Positions 17,782 to 27,313 are shown, counted from the stretch's first letter. The stretch: DNA of 64,000 bases from Sphingopyxis sp. (GCF_016704835.1 NZ_JADIZJ010000001.1:977001-1041000); one strand, 5' to 3'. Notes: generated by a model not told the origin, from the sequence alone. Program-made: numbers and translations.

Positions 17782-19320
17782 ATGTCCGATCTATCCGGTT
17801 CGCTGAAAAACCGCCCGACGAGCGTCGATGTTGCCATCGTCGGCGCCGGCCCGGCAGGGCTGACCGCGGCCTATCAGCTGACCCAGCAGGGTTACCGCGT
17901 GACGGTGATCGAAAAGGATCCGGTCTATGTCGGCGGGATCAGCCGCACCGTCGAGCATGAGGGTTTTCGCTTTGACATCGGCGGCCACCGCTTCTTTTCG
18001 AAGAGTCGCGAAGTCGTCGATCTGTGGAACGAGATTCTGCCCGACGATTTCATCGAGCGGCCGCGGATGAGTCGCATCTATTATGAGGGTAAATTCTATT
18101 CCTATCCGCTGCGTGCGTTCGAAGCGCTGTGGAACCTGGGTGTCATGCGTTCGACGCTGTGCATGGTGAGCTATGCCAAGGCGAAACTGCTGCCGAACAA
18201 GACCGTGCGCAGCTTTGAGGACTGGACGATCAACCAGTTCGGGCGGAAGCTCTATTCAATCTTCTTCAAGACCTATACCGAAAAGGTGTGGGGCATGCCG
18301 TGCGACGAAATGTCGGCTGACTGGGCGGCGCAGCGCATCAAGGGGCTTTCGCTCGGCGGCGCGGTGATCGACGGGCTGAAGCGCAGCCTCGGGCTGAACA
18401 AGCGCCCGAATGACGGCATGGCGACCAAGACCCTGCTCGAAACCTTTCGCTATCCGCGGCTTGGCCCCGGCATGATGTGGGATGCGGCGCGCGACAAGGT
18501 GATTGCGGGCGGCAACCATGTGTTGATGGCGCACAGCTTCAAGCAGCTGACGCAGGATCAGGTGAGCGGCCGCTGGCGGTTGACCGCGAACGGTCCCGAC
18601 GGCGACGTCGTGATCGATGCGGCGCATGTGATCAGCTCGGCGCCGATGCGCGAGTTGGCGGCGCGTATCCATCCGCTGCCCGCCTGCGCGCTGAATGCGG
18701 CGCCGAAGCTGAAATATCGCGACTTCTTGACCGTTGCGCTGAAAATCCGGTCGGAGGATCTGTTCCCCGACAACTGGATCTATATCCACGACAGCAAGGT
18801 GCAGGTCGGCCGGGTGCAGAATTTCCGCAGCTGGTCGCCCGAAATGGTGCCCGATCCCGACCTCGCGTGCGTCGGCCTTGAATATTTCTGTTTCGAGGGC
18901 GACGGATTGTGGGCGTCGAGCGACGAGGATCTGATTGCGCTGGCGACGAAGGAAATGGCGATCCTTGGCCTCTGCGATCCCGCGGATGTCGTTGGCGGCG
19001 CGGTGGTGCGCCAGGAAAAGGCTTATCCGGTCTATGACGACGACTATGCCGCGCACGTCGAGGCGATGCGCAGCGAGCTTGAGGCGCGCTATCCGACGCT
19101 GCACATGGTCGGGCGCAACGGCATGCACCGCTATAACAACCAGGATCACGCGATGATGACCGCAATGCTGACGGTGCGCAACATCGCCGCAGGCGAGCGT
19201 GTCTATGACATTTGGGGGGTCAACGAGGACGCCGAATATCACGAGAGCGGGACCGAGGGAGAGCAGGCCGCGCTTGCGTCGGTCCGCGAGGTTCCCGCAC
19301 GCGTGACGAAGGCCGCCTGA
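17782..19320 (+). CDS. FAD-dependent oxidoreductase, UDP-galactopyranose mutase/amine oxidase-like
   Basis: 512 residues. The FAD-binding motif IVGAGPAGLTAAYQL is at the N-terminus and is followed by GGISRTVEHEGFRFDIGGHRFFS. That second motif is shared with UDP-galactopyranose mutase-like and protoporphyrinogen oxidase-like proteins. The C-terminal part has RNGMHRYNNQDHAMMTAML. It precedes a GtrA protein and a GT-C type transferase, so a role in surface sugar metabolism is likely. It is longer than true UDP-galactopyranose mutase (about 380 residues), and the substrate cannot be named. Confidence 0.75.
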   Translation: MSDLSGSLKNRPTSVDVAIVGAGPAGLTAAYQLTQQGYRVTVIEKDPVYVGGISRTVEHEGFRFDIGGHRFFSKSREVVDLWNEILPDDFIERPRMSRIYYEGKFYSYPLRAFEALWNLGVMRSTLCMVSYAKAKLLPNKTVRSFEDWTINQFGRKLYSIFFKTYTEKVWGMPCDEMSADWAAQRIKGLSLGGAVIDGLKRSLGLNKRPNDGMATKTLLETFRYPRLGPGMMWDAARDKVIAGGNHVLMAHSFKQLTQDQVSGRWRLTANGPDGDVVIDAAHVISSAPMRELAARIHPLPACALNAAPKLKYRDFLTVALKIRSEDLFPDNWIYIHDSKVQVGRVQNFRSWSPEMVPDPDLACVGLEYFCFEGDGLWASSDEDLIALATKEMAILGLCDPADVVGGAVVRQEKAYPVYDDDYAAHVEAMRSELEARYPTLHMVGRNGMHRYNNQDHAMMTAMLTVRNIAAGERVYDIWGVNEDAEYHESGTEGEQAALASVREVPARVTKAA

Positions 19321-19345
19321 GGCCTTGGCCAGGGGCGTTCTTGCC

Positions 19346-19777
19346 ATGCTGCCCGTCACCAAATTGATCGGATCGATCCGCCGCGGCGAGATGCGCTGGC
19401 TGAACTATCTGCTCGCGAGCGGGCTTGCGCTGGGCAGCGACGCCGGACTCTTCCTGCTGCTGCTCGATGCGGGACTGTCGCCGATGGCGGCATCGGCGGT
19501 CGGTTATTGCTCGGGAATATTGGTCCATTGGCTGGTGTCGAGCCGCCTCGTCTTTGCCGACGGTGTCGCGACGCGCGGCACGGGTGAACGGCATCGCCAG
19601 AAAATGCTGTTTGTCGGGTCGGCGCTGATCGGCCTTGCCGTCACGACGGCGATCGTTGGTACCGGCAGCGCGCTTGGGCTCGATCCACGCCTTGCCAAAC
19701 TGGCGGCGATCGTCGTCAGTTTCCAGACCACCTATCTGCTCCGCCGCCATATCGTTTTCCGGGCCGCCGCGGCGTGA
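19346..19777 (+). CDS. GtrA family membrane protein
   Basis: 143 residues with four transmembrane helices, typical of the GtrA family, which is thought to flip undecaprenyl-linked sugars for glycan modification. The conserved start RWLNYLLASGLALGSDAGLFLLL and the pattern GYCSGILVHWLVSSRLVF are visible. It lies 25 bases after the flavoprotein gene and its stop overlaps the start of the next gene (GTGA), so all three are an operon. An in-frame TTG at 19325 is an alternative start. Confidence 0.83.
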   Translation: MLPVTKLIGSIRRGEMRWLNYLLASGLALGSDAGLFLLLLDAGLSPMAASAVGYCSGILVHWLVSSRLVFADGVATRGTGERHRQKMLFVGSALIGLAVTTAIVGTGSALGLDPRLAKLAAIVVSFQTTYLLRRHIVFRAAAA

Positions 19778-21654
19778 CCGACGTCACCGCGCCTGTTGTG
19801 GGCGGCGCGCTGGCGCAGCCGTCAGCGCCAATTTCGGATGGCGCCCCGCTCAACCGCTGGCTGACGCCGGTACGGATTGCGCTGATGTTGTGGGCGGCGA
19901 TGAGCCTGGTCGCGATTATCGTGAACTGGCAGGCCATCGGCGCGCTGGATCTGTCAGACACCGACGATGCGATGCGGATGGCGCAGGTGCGCGATCTGCT
20001 GGCCGGGCAAAGCTGGTGGGATCTCAAGCAATATCGGGTCAATCCGGCGGGTGGCGGGGTGCTGATGCACTGGTCGCGGATCGTCGATGCGCCGCTGGCG
20101 CTCGGCATCCTCATCCTCGAACCGCTGTTCGGGCAAGCGCTGGCCGAACGGATCGTGATGATGTTGTGGCCGCCAATGCTGGGCGCGGCGCTGAGCGCTG
20201 CCTGCGCGCTGGGCTATCGCAACCTGTCCGACTGGCGGATCGCCTATGTCGCGCCGCTGTTCCTGATCATGGCGGGTTTCATCGTGATCCAGTTCCGCCC
20301 GCTGCGTGTCGATCATCATGGCTGGCAGATCCTGCTGGCGATGCTGATCATGGCGCAGGCGCTGCGGCCCGCGACATGGCGCGCGGGGTTATGGGGCGGG
20401 TTTTTCGCGGCTGGCTTGCTGGCGGTGTCGATCGAAGGACTGCCAATCGTCGCGCTGTTCGCGGGACTGGCGGCGCTGCGCTGGGCCTTGCACGGCCGCG
20501 CCGCTGATCGCGACCGTCTTTGCGGCTTGATGGGCGCGCTCGCGGGCGGGGCGATCCTGCTTCAGTTCGCCACGCGCGGTCCGGTCGGGCTGGTGGGCAC
20601 ATGGTGCGATTCGTTGTCGGCGCCCTATATGGCGGCGTTCGTCGCTGCCGCGGCGCTGACCTTTGGCGCGGCGCGGGCGAACCCGGCGGCGGCTTGGGCG
20701 CGGTTTGGCCTGCTGGGCGCGGCCGGTTTAGCGGCGGCGGGCGCGCTGGTGTGGACCGAGCCGGCATGCGCCAAGGGGCCTTTCGCATCGCTCGACCCGA
20801 TTGTGGTCGAATTTTGGTATCGGCATGTGCTCGAAGGCCAGCCCTTGTGGGCATCGAAGTGGCAGGACGCCATCCACGTCCTGGTGCCGTCGCTGATCGG
20901 GCTCGCCGGATCGGTTCTGGCGTGGCGGGGATCCAGCGCCGCCGTCGATCGCCGCAATTGGGCGACGGTGATCGCTGCGCTGCTCGGCGCGGCGGCGCTA
21001 TCGCTGCTCGTGCTGCGCAGCACGGCCACCGCGCACCTGTTCGCGCTGCCCGGCTGCGCGTGGCTTGGGCTGCGGCTGTGGACGTGGGCGCGGACGATTT
21101 CGTCAGTTGTCCCGCGCATCATCGGTTCGGCCGCCGCCGCGCTCACGCTGCCGTTGATCGGCAGTACAGCGTTTGCGGCGGTGCTCACCGCGATTGTGCC
21201 GTCGCTGCAAGCCGAGGAAGCCCGGGTTGCGGCGGAGATGGCGACGGAAAGTCGCTATCAAAAAACGTGCCTCGACCCCGCCGCAATCGCGGCGCTCGAT
21301 CACCTGCCGGTGACGACGATCCTCACCCCGATCGACCTGGGGGCCCCGGTGATATTCTGGAGCAAGCATGATCTGGTCGCGACGCCGCACCACCGCAACA
21401 AGGATGCGATGGCGGACAGCATCCGCGTCTTTGCGGGTGATCCCGCGCAGGCCGAGGCACTCGTCCGCAAACATGGCGCGACGCTGATCGTGTTTTGCCG
21501 GACGGCCAACGACCTCACCAAATATCGCCGCGCGCGCCCGGACGCGCTGGCGGCGCAGCTTTACGCCGGCAAACCGCCGGCGTGGCTCGCAGCGGTGCCG
21601 ATAGCATCGCGTGCCGGGCTGTCGGTGTGGCGGGTGAAGCCCGCGGCAAGGTGA
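19774..21654 (+). CDS. GT-C type membrane glycosyltransferase-like protein
   Basis: 626 residues with about 10-12 transmembrane helices, starting with GTG overlapping the gtrA-like stop. The first periplasmic loop has the acidic signature DLSDTDDAMRMAQVRDLLAG followed by QYRVNPAGGGVLMHWSR. This resembles the catalytic loop of STT3-type and other lipid-linked sugar transferases of the GT-C fold. A soluble C-terminal domain follows the membrane part. Donor and acceptor are unknown; with the mutase-like and GtrA proteins it probably decorates a surface polymer or protein. Confidence 0.72.
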   Translation: MTDVTAPVVGGALAQPSAPISDGAPLNRWLTPVRIALMLWAAMSLVAIIVNWQAIGALDLSDTDDAMRMAQVRDLLAGQSWWDLKQYRVNPAGGGVLMHWSRIVDAPLALGILILEPLFGQALAERIVMMLWPPMLGAALSAACALGYRNLSDWRIAYVAPLFLIMAGFIVIQFRPLRVDHHGWQILLAMLIMAQALRPATWRAGLWGGFFAAGLLAVSIEGLPIVALFAGLAALRWALHGRAADRDRLCGLMGALAGGAILLQFATRGPVGLVGTWCDSLSAPYMAAFVAAAALTFGAARANPAAAWARFGLLGAAGLAAAGALVWTEPACAKGPFASLDPIVVEFWYRHVLEGQPLWASKWQDAIHVLVPSLIGLAGSVLAWRGSSAAVDRRNWATVIAALLGAAALSLLVLRSTATAHLFALPGCAWLGLRLWTWARTISSVVPRIIGSAAAALTLPLIGSTAFAAVLTAIVPSLQAEEARVAAEMATESRYQKTCLDPAAIAALDHLPVTTILTPIDLGAPVIFWSKHDLVATPHHRNKDAMADSIRVFAGDPAQAEALVRKHGATLIVFCRTANDLTKYRRARPDALAAQLYAGKPPAWLAAVPIASRAGLSVWRVKPAAR

Positions 21655-21664
21655 GGCCGCGGCG

Positions 21665-22150
21665 TCAGGCGGCGCGGAAGGTCAGCGCCGCGCCGTTCAT
21701 GCAATAGCGCTTGCCGGTCGGCTTCGGCCCGTCGTTGAAAACATGGCCGAGATGGCCGCCGCAGCGTTTGCAATGCACTTCGACGCGCGCATAGCCGAGA
21801 TCATAGTCGGTCGACGTCGCGATCCCGCCCTTGAGCGGGGCCCAGAAGCTCGGCCAGCCGGTCTTGCTGTCATATTTGGTCTTGCTCGAATAGAGCGGCA
21901 GCGCGCAGCCCGCGCAGACGAAGGTGCCCGCGCGCTTTTCCTTGTCGAGCGGATGGCTGAATGGGCGTTCGGTCCCCGCTTCGCGCAGCACATAAAATTG
22001 CGGCGCGGTCAGGCGCTTTTTCCATTCGGCTTCGGAGAGGCGCCAGCCGGGTGCCGCCTGCGGACGCGACGATTTGGCGAAAAGCATCGGGGCGGCGATG
22101 ACGCCGCCGCCAAGGGCGAGTCCAGCGAGCAGGTAACGGCGGTCGATCAT
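21665..22150 (-). CDS. msrB: peptide-methionine (R)-S-oxide reductase MsrB, exported form
   Basis: 161 residues from the start at 22150. MsrB reduces the R epimer of methionine sulfoxide in proteins. Zinc ligands are CAGC and CKRC; the catalytic cysteine is in KRYCMNGAALTF, and GWPSFW and HCKRCGGHLGHVFNDGP are hallmark strings. The N-terminus MIDRRYLLAGLALGGGVIA has a twin-arginine-like signal and hydrophobic stretch, so this copy probably acts in the periplasm. A longer frame from 22183 would add eleven residues before the signal and is less likely. Confidence 0.93.
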   Translation of the reverse strand: MIDRRYLLAGLALGGGVIAAPMLFAKSSRPQAAPGWRLSEAEWKKRLTAPQFYVLREAGTERPFSHPLDKEKRAGTFVCAGCALPLYSSKTKYDSKTGWPSFWAPLKGGIATSTDYDLGYARVEVHCKRCGGHLGHVFNDGPKPTGKRYCMNGAALTFRAA

Positions 22151-22223
22151 GGCGGACTCCTGACCCGTTGGCCGGGCCTTCACGCTAGATACGCTGTCTT
22201 GTGGCGCCAGGTTTCACGCCGCG

Positions 22224-23480
22224 TCAATATTTCTCCAGCTCGACCTGCATATGGCGGTAGCCGTGGACGAAGCTGGCGTTCACGCGCTCGGGTTCGGCGA
22301 GCACGTTGACCCGCAGGCGGCGCTTCTGCATTTCGGAGATCAAAGTGGTGAGCTGCAGTTCGGCGACGCGTGCCCCGACGCAGCGATGAATGCCATAGCC
22401 AAAGGCGAGGTGACGGCGCGCATTTTCGCGGTCGACGATGATCCGGTCGCCGTCGGGAAAAACGCTCTCGTCGCGGTTGGCCGAGGCGTACCAGAGCGCG
22501 ATCTTGTCGCGCTTTTTGATCTGATGGCCGAACAGCTCGGTATCCTCCATCGCGGTGCGGCGCATGTGCGCGAGCGGGGTCTGCCAGCGGATGATCTCGT
22601 GCATCGCGTTGACCGCGAGTTCGGGATCATGGTTCGTCTCGAGCTTGGCGCGTTCCTCCGGAAAACTGTGCAGGCCATAGGCATAGGCCGACATCGAGTT
22701 GCGCGTCGTGTCGTTGCCGCCGACGATGAGCAGGATCAGATTGCCCATGAATTCATGCTCGCTCATATGCTTCATCGCGTCGGACTGGAGCATGATCGAG
22801 ATGAGGTCGTGCTGGCCGGGGTTCAGCGCCTTGCGGTCCCACAATTCCTTGAACGCCGCGCCCATTTCAAACGCCTTGGCGGTGCGCGCCTGGCGCTGTT
22901 CAGTGGTGTCGAAGGATTCGATATCGCCGAGCGCGTCGGACCAGGCGGTCAGCCGGTGGCGTTCCGCCCACGGAAAATCGAACAGGATCGCGAGCATGTC
23001 GGTGGTGAGTTCGATCGACAGTTTTTCGACCCAGTCGAAGGCTTCGCCGATCGGCAGGGTGTCGATCAGGTCGCTGGTGCGCTTTTGCGTGTCGGCGCGC
23101 ATGCGCTCGATTTCGGAGGGGCCAAAGGCGGGGGCCACCGTACGACGCTGCGCGGTATGCTGCGGCGGGTCCATCGCGATGAACATCGGCAGCGGAATTT
23201 CGCCTTCTTTCAGATGTTCGACGCCGTCACCGGCGACGGTGATCCCGCCATATTCCCACGACGAGGAGAAAATCTTGGGCAACGCCTCGATATGCTGGAT
23301 CGGTTTGTAGGTGGTCACCGACCAATAGGGGCCGAACTTCGAATCTTCGCAGCGATAGATCGGCGATTCGGCGCGGAGCTGGCGCATCGGCTCCTGCCAG
23401 CGGTCCTCGCTCCACAATTCGGCGCGGCTGACATCGAGCGGATTGGCGATTTCGGGGGCGGTGCGAATCTGGGTGGCCAT
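22224..23480 (-). CDS. cytochrome P450, CYP153-like (putative alkane hydroxylase)
   Basis: 418 residues. The heme-binding motif is FGYGIHRCVG with the ligand Cys367. The I-helix has GGNDTTR and the K-helix EIIR. The region FGPYWSVTTYKPIQHIEALP and the spacing resemble the bacterial CYP153 family, which hydroxylates medium-chain alkanes at the terminal carbon with a ferredoxin and ferredoxin reductase. No redox partner gene is adjacent, so electrons must come from elsewhere in the genome. The subfamily call rests on remembered family features and needs a search; P450 membership itself is certain. Confidence 0.88.
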   Translation of the reverse strand: MATQIRTAPEIANPLDVSRAELWSEDRWQEPMRQLRAESPIYRCEDSKFGPYWSVTTYKPIQHIEALPKIFSSSWEYGGITVAGDGVEHLKEGEIPLPMFIAMDPPQHTAQRRTVAPAFGPSEIERMRADTQKRTSDLIDTLPIGEAFDWVEKLSIELTTDMLAILFDFPWAERHRLTAWSDALGDIESFDTTEQRQARTAKAFEMGAAFKELWDRKALNPGQHDLISIMLQSDAMKHMSEHEFMGNLILLIVGGNDTTRNSMSAYAYGLHSFPEERAKLETNHDPELAVNAMHEIIRWQTPLAHMRRTAMEDTELFGHQIKKRDKIALWYASANRDESVFPDGDRIIVDRENARRHLAFGYGIHRCVGARVAELQLTTLISEMQKRRLRVNVLAEPERVNASFVHGYRHMQVELEKY

Positions 23481-23550
23481 GGGGCTGCTCCTCTGAAGGG
23501 CCGTCTGGCGCGGCCTGATCAGTTGCAGAATGCCACTATTTACAGCTTTG

Positions 23551-24855
23551 TCAATGAGGGTCGGCGGGCTGCGCAGTTGTGGCGGCAGCAGCGGTGGCGG
23601 CGCGCGCCACCGCCCGTCCGCCGCGCCGCCAGAACTTCCAGCTGCTGCCGCCGCTCAGTACCCCGGCGCGGAAGAGGCGGACCGAGAGAAAGACCACAAG
23701 CGCCACCCAGATCGCCTGCCAGCTGAGCGCGAGCAGGTGGACCGCCTTGCTGTCGTCGGTTGCGGCGCGCGCCGCCATCGCCAGCGGTGACGAGAAGGGG
23801 AAAATTTGCGCGATCGTTGACAGGCGACTGCCCGGGGCGCTGGCGGCGGCGGTCGACAGGCTGAACATGCCGACCTGGAAGATGGTGATCGGGAGGCTGA
23901 GCATCTGGATTTCGCGCACCGTCGCGGCCTGCGCGCCGACGCCGAGGAACACCGCGCCGAGCAGCAGGAAGGAGAGGATGAAATAGACGAAACCGATGCC
24001 GAGGAAAAACGGCCAGCCGGTCGCGGGCGCCGCGGCGAGGGCCGCGGCCGCCTTGCTGGCGCTTTGCACGGACGCGAGCGCGGCCGGATCGATCTGCAGC
24101 GCGGCGATCAGCCCGCCCGCAAGCGCCATCACAAGCCAGAAGGCGATAAACAGCACCGCGACGCCGAGAAAACCGAGCAGCTTGCCGAGGAAGACGCTTT
24201 CGAGCGGGACCGCGGCAGCGAGGATCTCGATGACCTTGTTGCCCTTCTCCTCGGCGAGCGAGCTGACCGTCTGACCCGCGAGGAGAAGGGTGAGCAGGAA
24301 GATGATGAAGACCGCGCCGAAGCCCAAAGACTGCTGGAGTGCGATGCTGGTACCGCCGCTCGACAAGGATTCGAATCGCGGTGCCACCGGGGGCAGAGGT
24401 CCGGCGGCTTTTGAGCGAAGAACATCGTCAGCGAGCAGCGCCAGATAGCGCCCCGCGTTGCTGTCCGGCTCACGCTCGACGATGCGCGGGGTGGCGAGCG
24501 GACCGCTGAGGACGGCGTAGGTGTCGCTGCCCTTTTCGCGCGCAATCGCAACCGGGTCGGCGTTGGCAGGGCCGGCGATACGTATCACCAGCGCCGGTAC
24601 CTGACGGGTCAGGCCGCCGCGCAGGCGCACATCGGCGGCGCGCAGCGCTGGGACATCGGAGGCATCGGCGACCGCGACGATGCGGCCGGCGCCGCGCGCG
24701 CTGTCGGCAAGCTGCGAGGCGCCCATGCCGCCGGCGAGCCCCATGCCGACCATGAACAGCGGCGCGAGCAGGAACAGCAGGAAGGTCGGGGTCGCGACGA
24801 TCGCGAGAAAGTCGCGGCGCGCGATGACGAACATGTTTTTGAGGAAGGGGGTCAT
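23551..24855 (-). CDS. ABC transporter permease, NatB type
   Basis: 434 residues. One N-terminal transmembrane helix (FLAIVATPTFLLFLLAPLFMVGMGLAGG region), a large extracytoplasmic domain, then five or six helices (FGAVFIIFLLTLLLAGQTVSSLAEEKGNK...). The motif SLAEEKGNKVIEILAAAV is typical of NatB/ABC-2 exporters. The C-terminal tail is alanine/threonine-rich. Its start overlaps the stop of the ATPase gene (ATGA). Substrate unknown; NatAB of Bacillus exports sodium, but many homologs do not. Confidence 0.87.
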   Translation of the reverse strand: MTPFLKNMFVIARRDFLAIVATPTFLLFLLAPLFMVGMGLAGGMGASQLADSARGAGRIVAVADASDVPALRAADVRLRGGLTRQVPALVIRIAGPANADPVAIAREKGSDTYAVLSGPLATPRIVEREPDSNAGRYLALLADDVLRSKAAGPLPPVAPRFESLSSGGTSIALQQSLGFGAVFIIFLLTLLLAGQTVSSLAEEKGNKVIEILAAAVPLESVFLGKLLGFLGVAVLFIAFWLVMALAGGLIAALQIDPAALASVQSASKAAAALAAAPATGWPFFLGIGFVYFILSFLLLGAVFLGVGAQAATVREIQMLSLPITIFQVGMFSLSTAAASAPGSRLSTIAQIFPFSSPLAMAARAATDDSKAVHLLALSWQAIWVALVVFLSVRLFRAGVLSGGSSWKFWRRGGRAVARAATAAAATTAQPADPH

Positions 24856-25805
24856 GCCAGCGCCTCCTCGACCGCGTCGGTTCCGGCATTGGCGTCGAAA
24901 CTCGCATCGACCTGGCGGACGATATGGACAAACGCGTCATGGAGTGCGGGACGGGTAATCGACAGGCCCGCGACGCCAAGGCCGCTGGCGGTGATCCGCG
25001 TCAGCATCGGTTCGACGTCGGCATCATCGATCGGAAAAAACCAGCTGTCACCGCGCAATTCGGCGCCCGCTGGGAGCAGCGCGGCGATGGCGGAGGCGTC
25101 AGCGTCGGCGCGCGGCGTGTAGCGCACCTGCATCGGCAGCAGCCCGCGAGCGTCGTCGACCGTCCCCTCGAAGCGCCGCTGCGAGCGCGCGATGATCGCG
25201 AGTCGGTCGCAGAGGCGCTCGGCGTGCGCCATGACGTGAGTCGAAAACAGGATCGTCGCGCCGCGATCGCGCTCACGGCGGACGAGCGTTTCGAGGCGTT
25301 CCTGGTTGACCGGGTCGAGGCCGGAGAAAGGTTCGTCGAGAACGATGAGGTCGGGAGCGTGGACGATCGATCCGATCAGCTGGATCATCTGCGCCATGCC
25401 CTTGGACATTTTACGGATTTTTTCGTCGATCACGCGTTCGAGCCCGAGCTCGGTCATGAAGGTCGCGGCGCGTCGGCGTCCCTCCGACCAGTCGAGCCCG
25501 CGCAGCGCTCCCATGAAGGCGATCGCCTCGCGCGCCTTCATTCCGGGATAGAGCCCGCGTTCCTCGGGCAGATAGCCGATGCGGTGGCGCACCGCCTGCG
25601 GGCGTTCGCCAAAGACGCGGCTGGAGCCTGCGTCGGGGTCGATAATGCCCAATGTCATCCGCAGGCTGGTGGTTTTGCCCGCGCCATTGGGGCCGAGCAC
25701 GCCATAGATGCTGCCGGTTGGCACGGCGAGGCTGACATCGTCGACCGCCTTGAAATCGCCGAAATATTTGGTGAGGCCTCTCGCCTCGACGCTGAAATCG
25801 TTCAA
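24852..25805 (-). CDS. ABC transporter ATP-binding protein, NatA type
   Basis: 317 residues. Walker A GPNGAGKTT, signature-region MSKGMAQM, Walker B LIVLDEPFSGLDP and the switch histidine in FSTHVMAHAE are all seen. The C-terminal 80 residues form the DUF4162-like extension common in NatA-type subunits. It is the first gene of a two-gene operon with the permease. The short gap to queG (25806-25872) holds the divergent control region. Confidence 0.9.
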   Translation of the reverse strand: MNDFSVEARGLTKYFGDFKAVDDVSLAVPTGSIYGVLGPNGAGKTTSLRMTLGIIDPDAGSSRVFGERPQAVRHRIGYLPEERGLYPGMKAREAIAFMGALRGLDWSEGRRRAATFMTELGLERVIDEKIRKMSKGMAQMIQLIGSIVHAPDLIVLDEPFSGLDPVNQERLETLVRRERDRGATILFSTHVMAHAERLCDRLAIIARSQRRFEGTVDDARGLLPMQVRYTPRADADASAIAALLPAGAELRGDSWFFPIDDADVEPMLTRITASGLGVAGLSITRPALHDAFVHIVRQVDASFDANAGTDAVEEALA

Positions 25806-25872
25806 GCTTCGGTCCCTGATCTGATTGTCCGCAAGCTATGGCACGGACGGACGGCTCGCGTATAGAGCGGCA

Positions 25873-26924
25873 ATGGTTGCCGAAGCCTTGCTTTCCATCG
25901 AAGACCGTCTGGAGACGGTGGCGCGCGCGCATGGCTTTGTCGCGTTCGGGATCGCCGATGCGGGCGCGGCGCCCCAAACCGCTGAGCGATTGAACCAGTG
26001 GCTCGCCGAAGGGCAGCACGGCGACATGATCTGGATGGAAAGCCGCGCCGCGCAGCGCGGTTCACCCAGGGGACTATGGCCCGAGGTCCGTTCGGTGATC
26101 GCGCTGGGGATGAGCTATGCCCCGTCGCACGACCCGCTGGCGCTGGCCGATCACCCCGACCGCGGGCGGATCTCGGTCTATGCGCAGGGGGGTGACTATC
26201 ATGACGTCGTCAAGAAGGCGCTCAAGGCGGTCGCGCGCTGGCTGGTCACCGAAGCACCGGGGCCGAGGTCAAGGTCTTCGTCGATACCGCGCCGGTGATG
26301 GAAAAGCCGCTGGCCGAGGCGGCAGGGCTCGGCTGGCAGGGCAAGCACAGCAATCTGGTCAGCCGTGACCATGGCAGCTGGCTTTTTTTGGGTGCGATCT
26401 ACACGACGCTGGATCTGGCGACGAGCGCACCGGGGCGCGATCGGTGCGGCAGTTGCTCGGCGTGTCAGGTCGCTTGCCCGACGCAGGCATTTCCGGCGCC
26501 GTATCGGCTCGATGCGCGGCGCTGTATCTCGTACCTCACGATCGAGCATGACGGGCCGATCCCGCATGAGCTGCGCCGTGGGATCGGCAACCGCGTCTAT
26601 GGTTGCGACGATTGTCTTGCGGTCTGTCCGTGGAACAAGTTCGCCGAGACGGCGCACGCGCACCGCGCATTCCTGCCGCGTGCCGAGCTGGTGGCGCCGT
26701 CGCTCACCGACCTGCTCGCGCTCGACGATGCCGGGTTTCGGCAGGTGTTTGCGGGGTCGCCGATCAAGCGCATCGGGCGCGGGCGGATGGTCCGCAACGC
26801 CGCAATTGCCGCGGGGAACAGCGGAGATGTCGGGTTTCGGCCGATGCTGGAGCGGCTGAGCAAGGACGAGACGCCGATGGTGGCGGACGCGGCAAGCTGG
26901 GCGCTGGACGAATTGACGCCGTGA
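25873..26924 (+). pseudogene. queG: epoxyqueuosine reductase QueG, apparent single-base frameshift
   Basis: QueG reduces epoxyqueuosine to queuosine in tRNA. The first part (frame from ATG 25873) reads correctly to about 26256. The rest (two 4Fe-4S clusters: CGSCSACQVACP and CDDCLAVCPW, then HEAT-like repeats to 26924) is in another frame. At the switch, E-A-P is followed in frame 1 by a nonsense tail. Frame 3 gives the family sequence G-A-E-V-K-V-F-V-D-T-A-P-V-M-E-K. One extra G in the G-run 26259-26262 would restore a full-length protein of about 350 residues. This is either a real lesion or a homopolymer sequencing error. Confidence 0.85.
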
Positions 26925-26931
26925 CGTCAAT

Positions 26932-27313
26932 CTAGCGCCGCAGCGCCTCGATACAGCTGGGCACATTGGCATCGCGGCCGTCGGGGGTACGCGCATCGAC
27001 GTGGAGTGGCGAGCGGGTCGGCGCCCTGTTTCGGCGCATAATAATAGATATCGAGGATGCAGGCGGTGCCGCCGAACTGCAATTTGCGCCCTGCGCCCTC
27101 GGCGACATCGAGGCGCGGCTTGCCGAACAGGCTGAGCGCCGAATTGGCGGAGCGGCCGATCAGGCTGTTGTTCTGCGTCGGGCGCGGCGCGGTGATCGGA
27201 CCCGCCGACGAGGGCGCCTTGGGCGGGGTGGCGCGCGGAATCGCGTTGCCAGCGCAGCCGCCGAGCAGCAGGGTGAGGCTGGCGAATAGGGCCAAGCGGT
27301 TGTTGTTGATCAT
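26932..27313 (-). pseudogene. lipoprotein of unknown function, apparent frameshift near the 3' end
   Basis: Starts at 27313 with MINNNRLALFASLTLLLGGCAG, a lipoprotein signal with lipobox LGGC. The body has SLIGRSANSALSLFGKPRLDVAEGAGRKLQFGG and TACILDIYYYA. Near 27005-27015 the coherent reading shifts: the present frame ends in an arginine/cysteine-rich tail (stop at 26927). Removing one C at about 27008 gives T-H-V-D-A-R-T-P-D-G-R-D-A-N-V-P-S-C-I-E and a stop at 26932, which looks like a natural C-terminus. Its ATG overlaps the stop of the CysZ-like gene, so it is the second gene of that unit. Confidence 0.7.
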
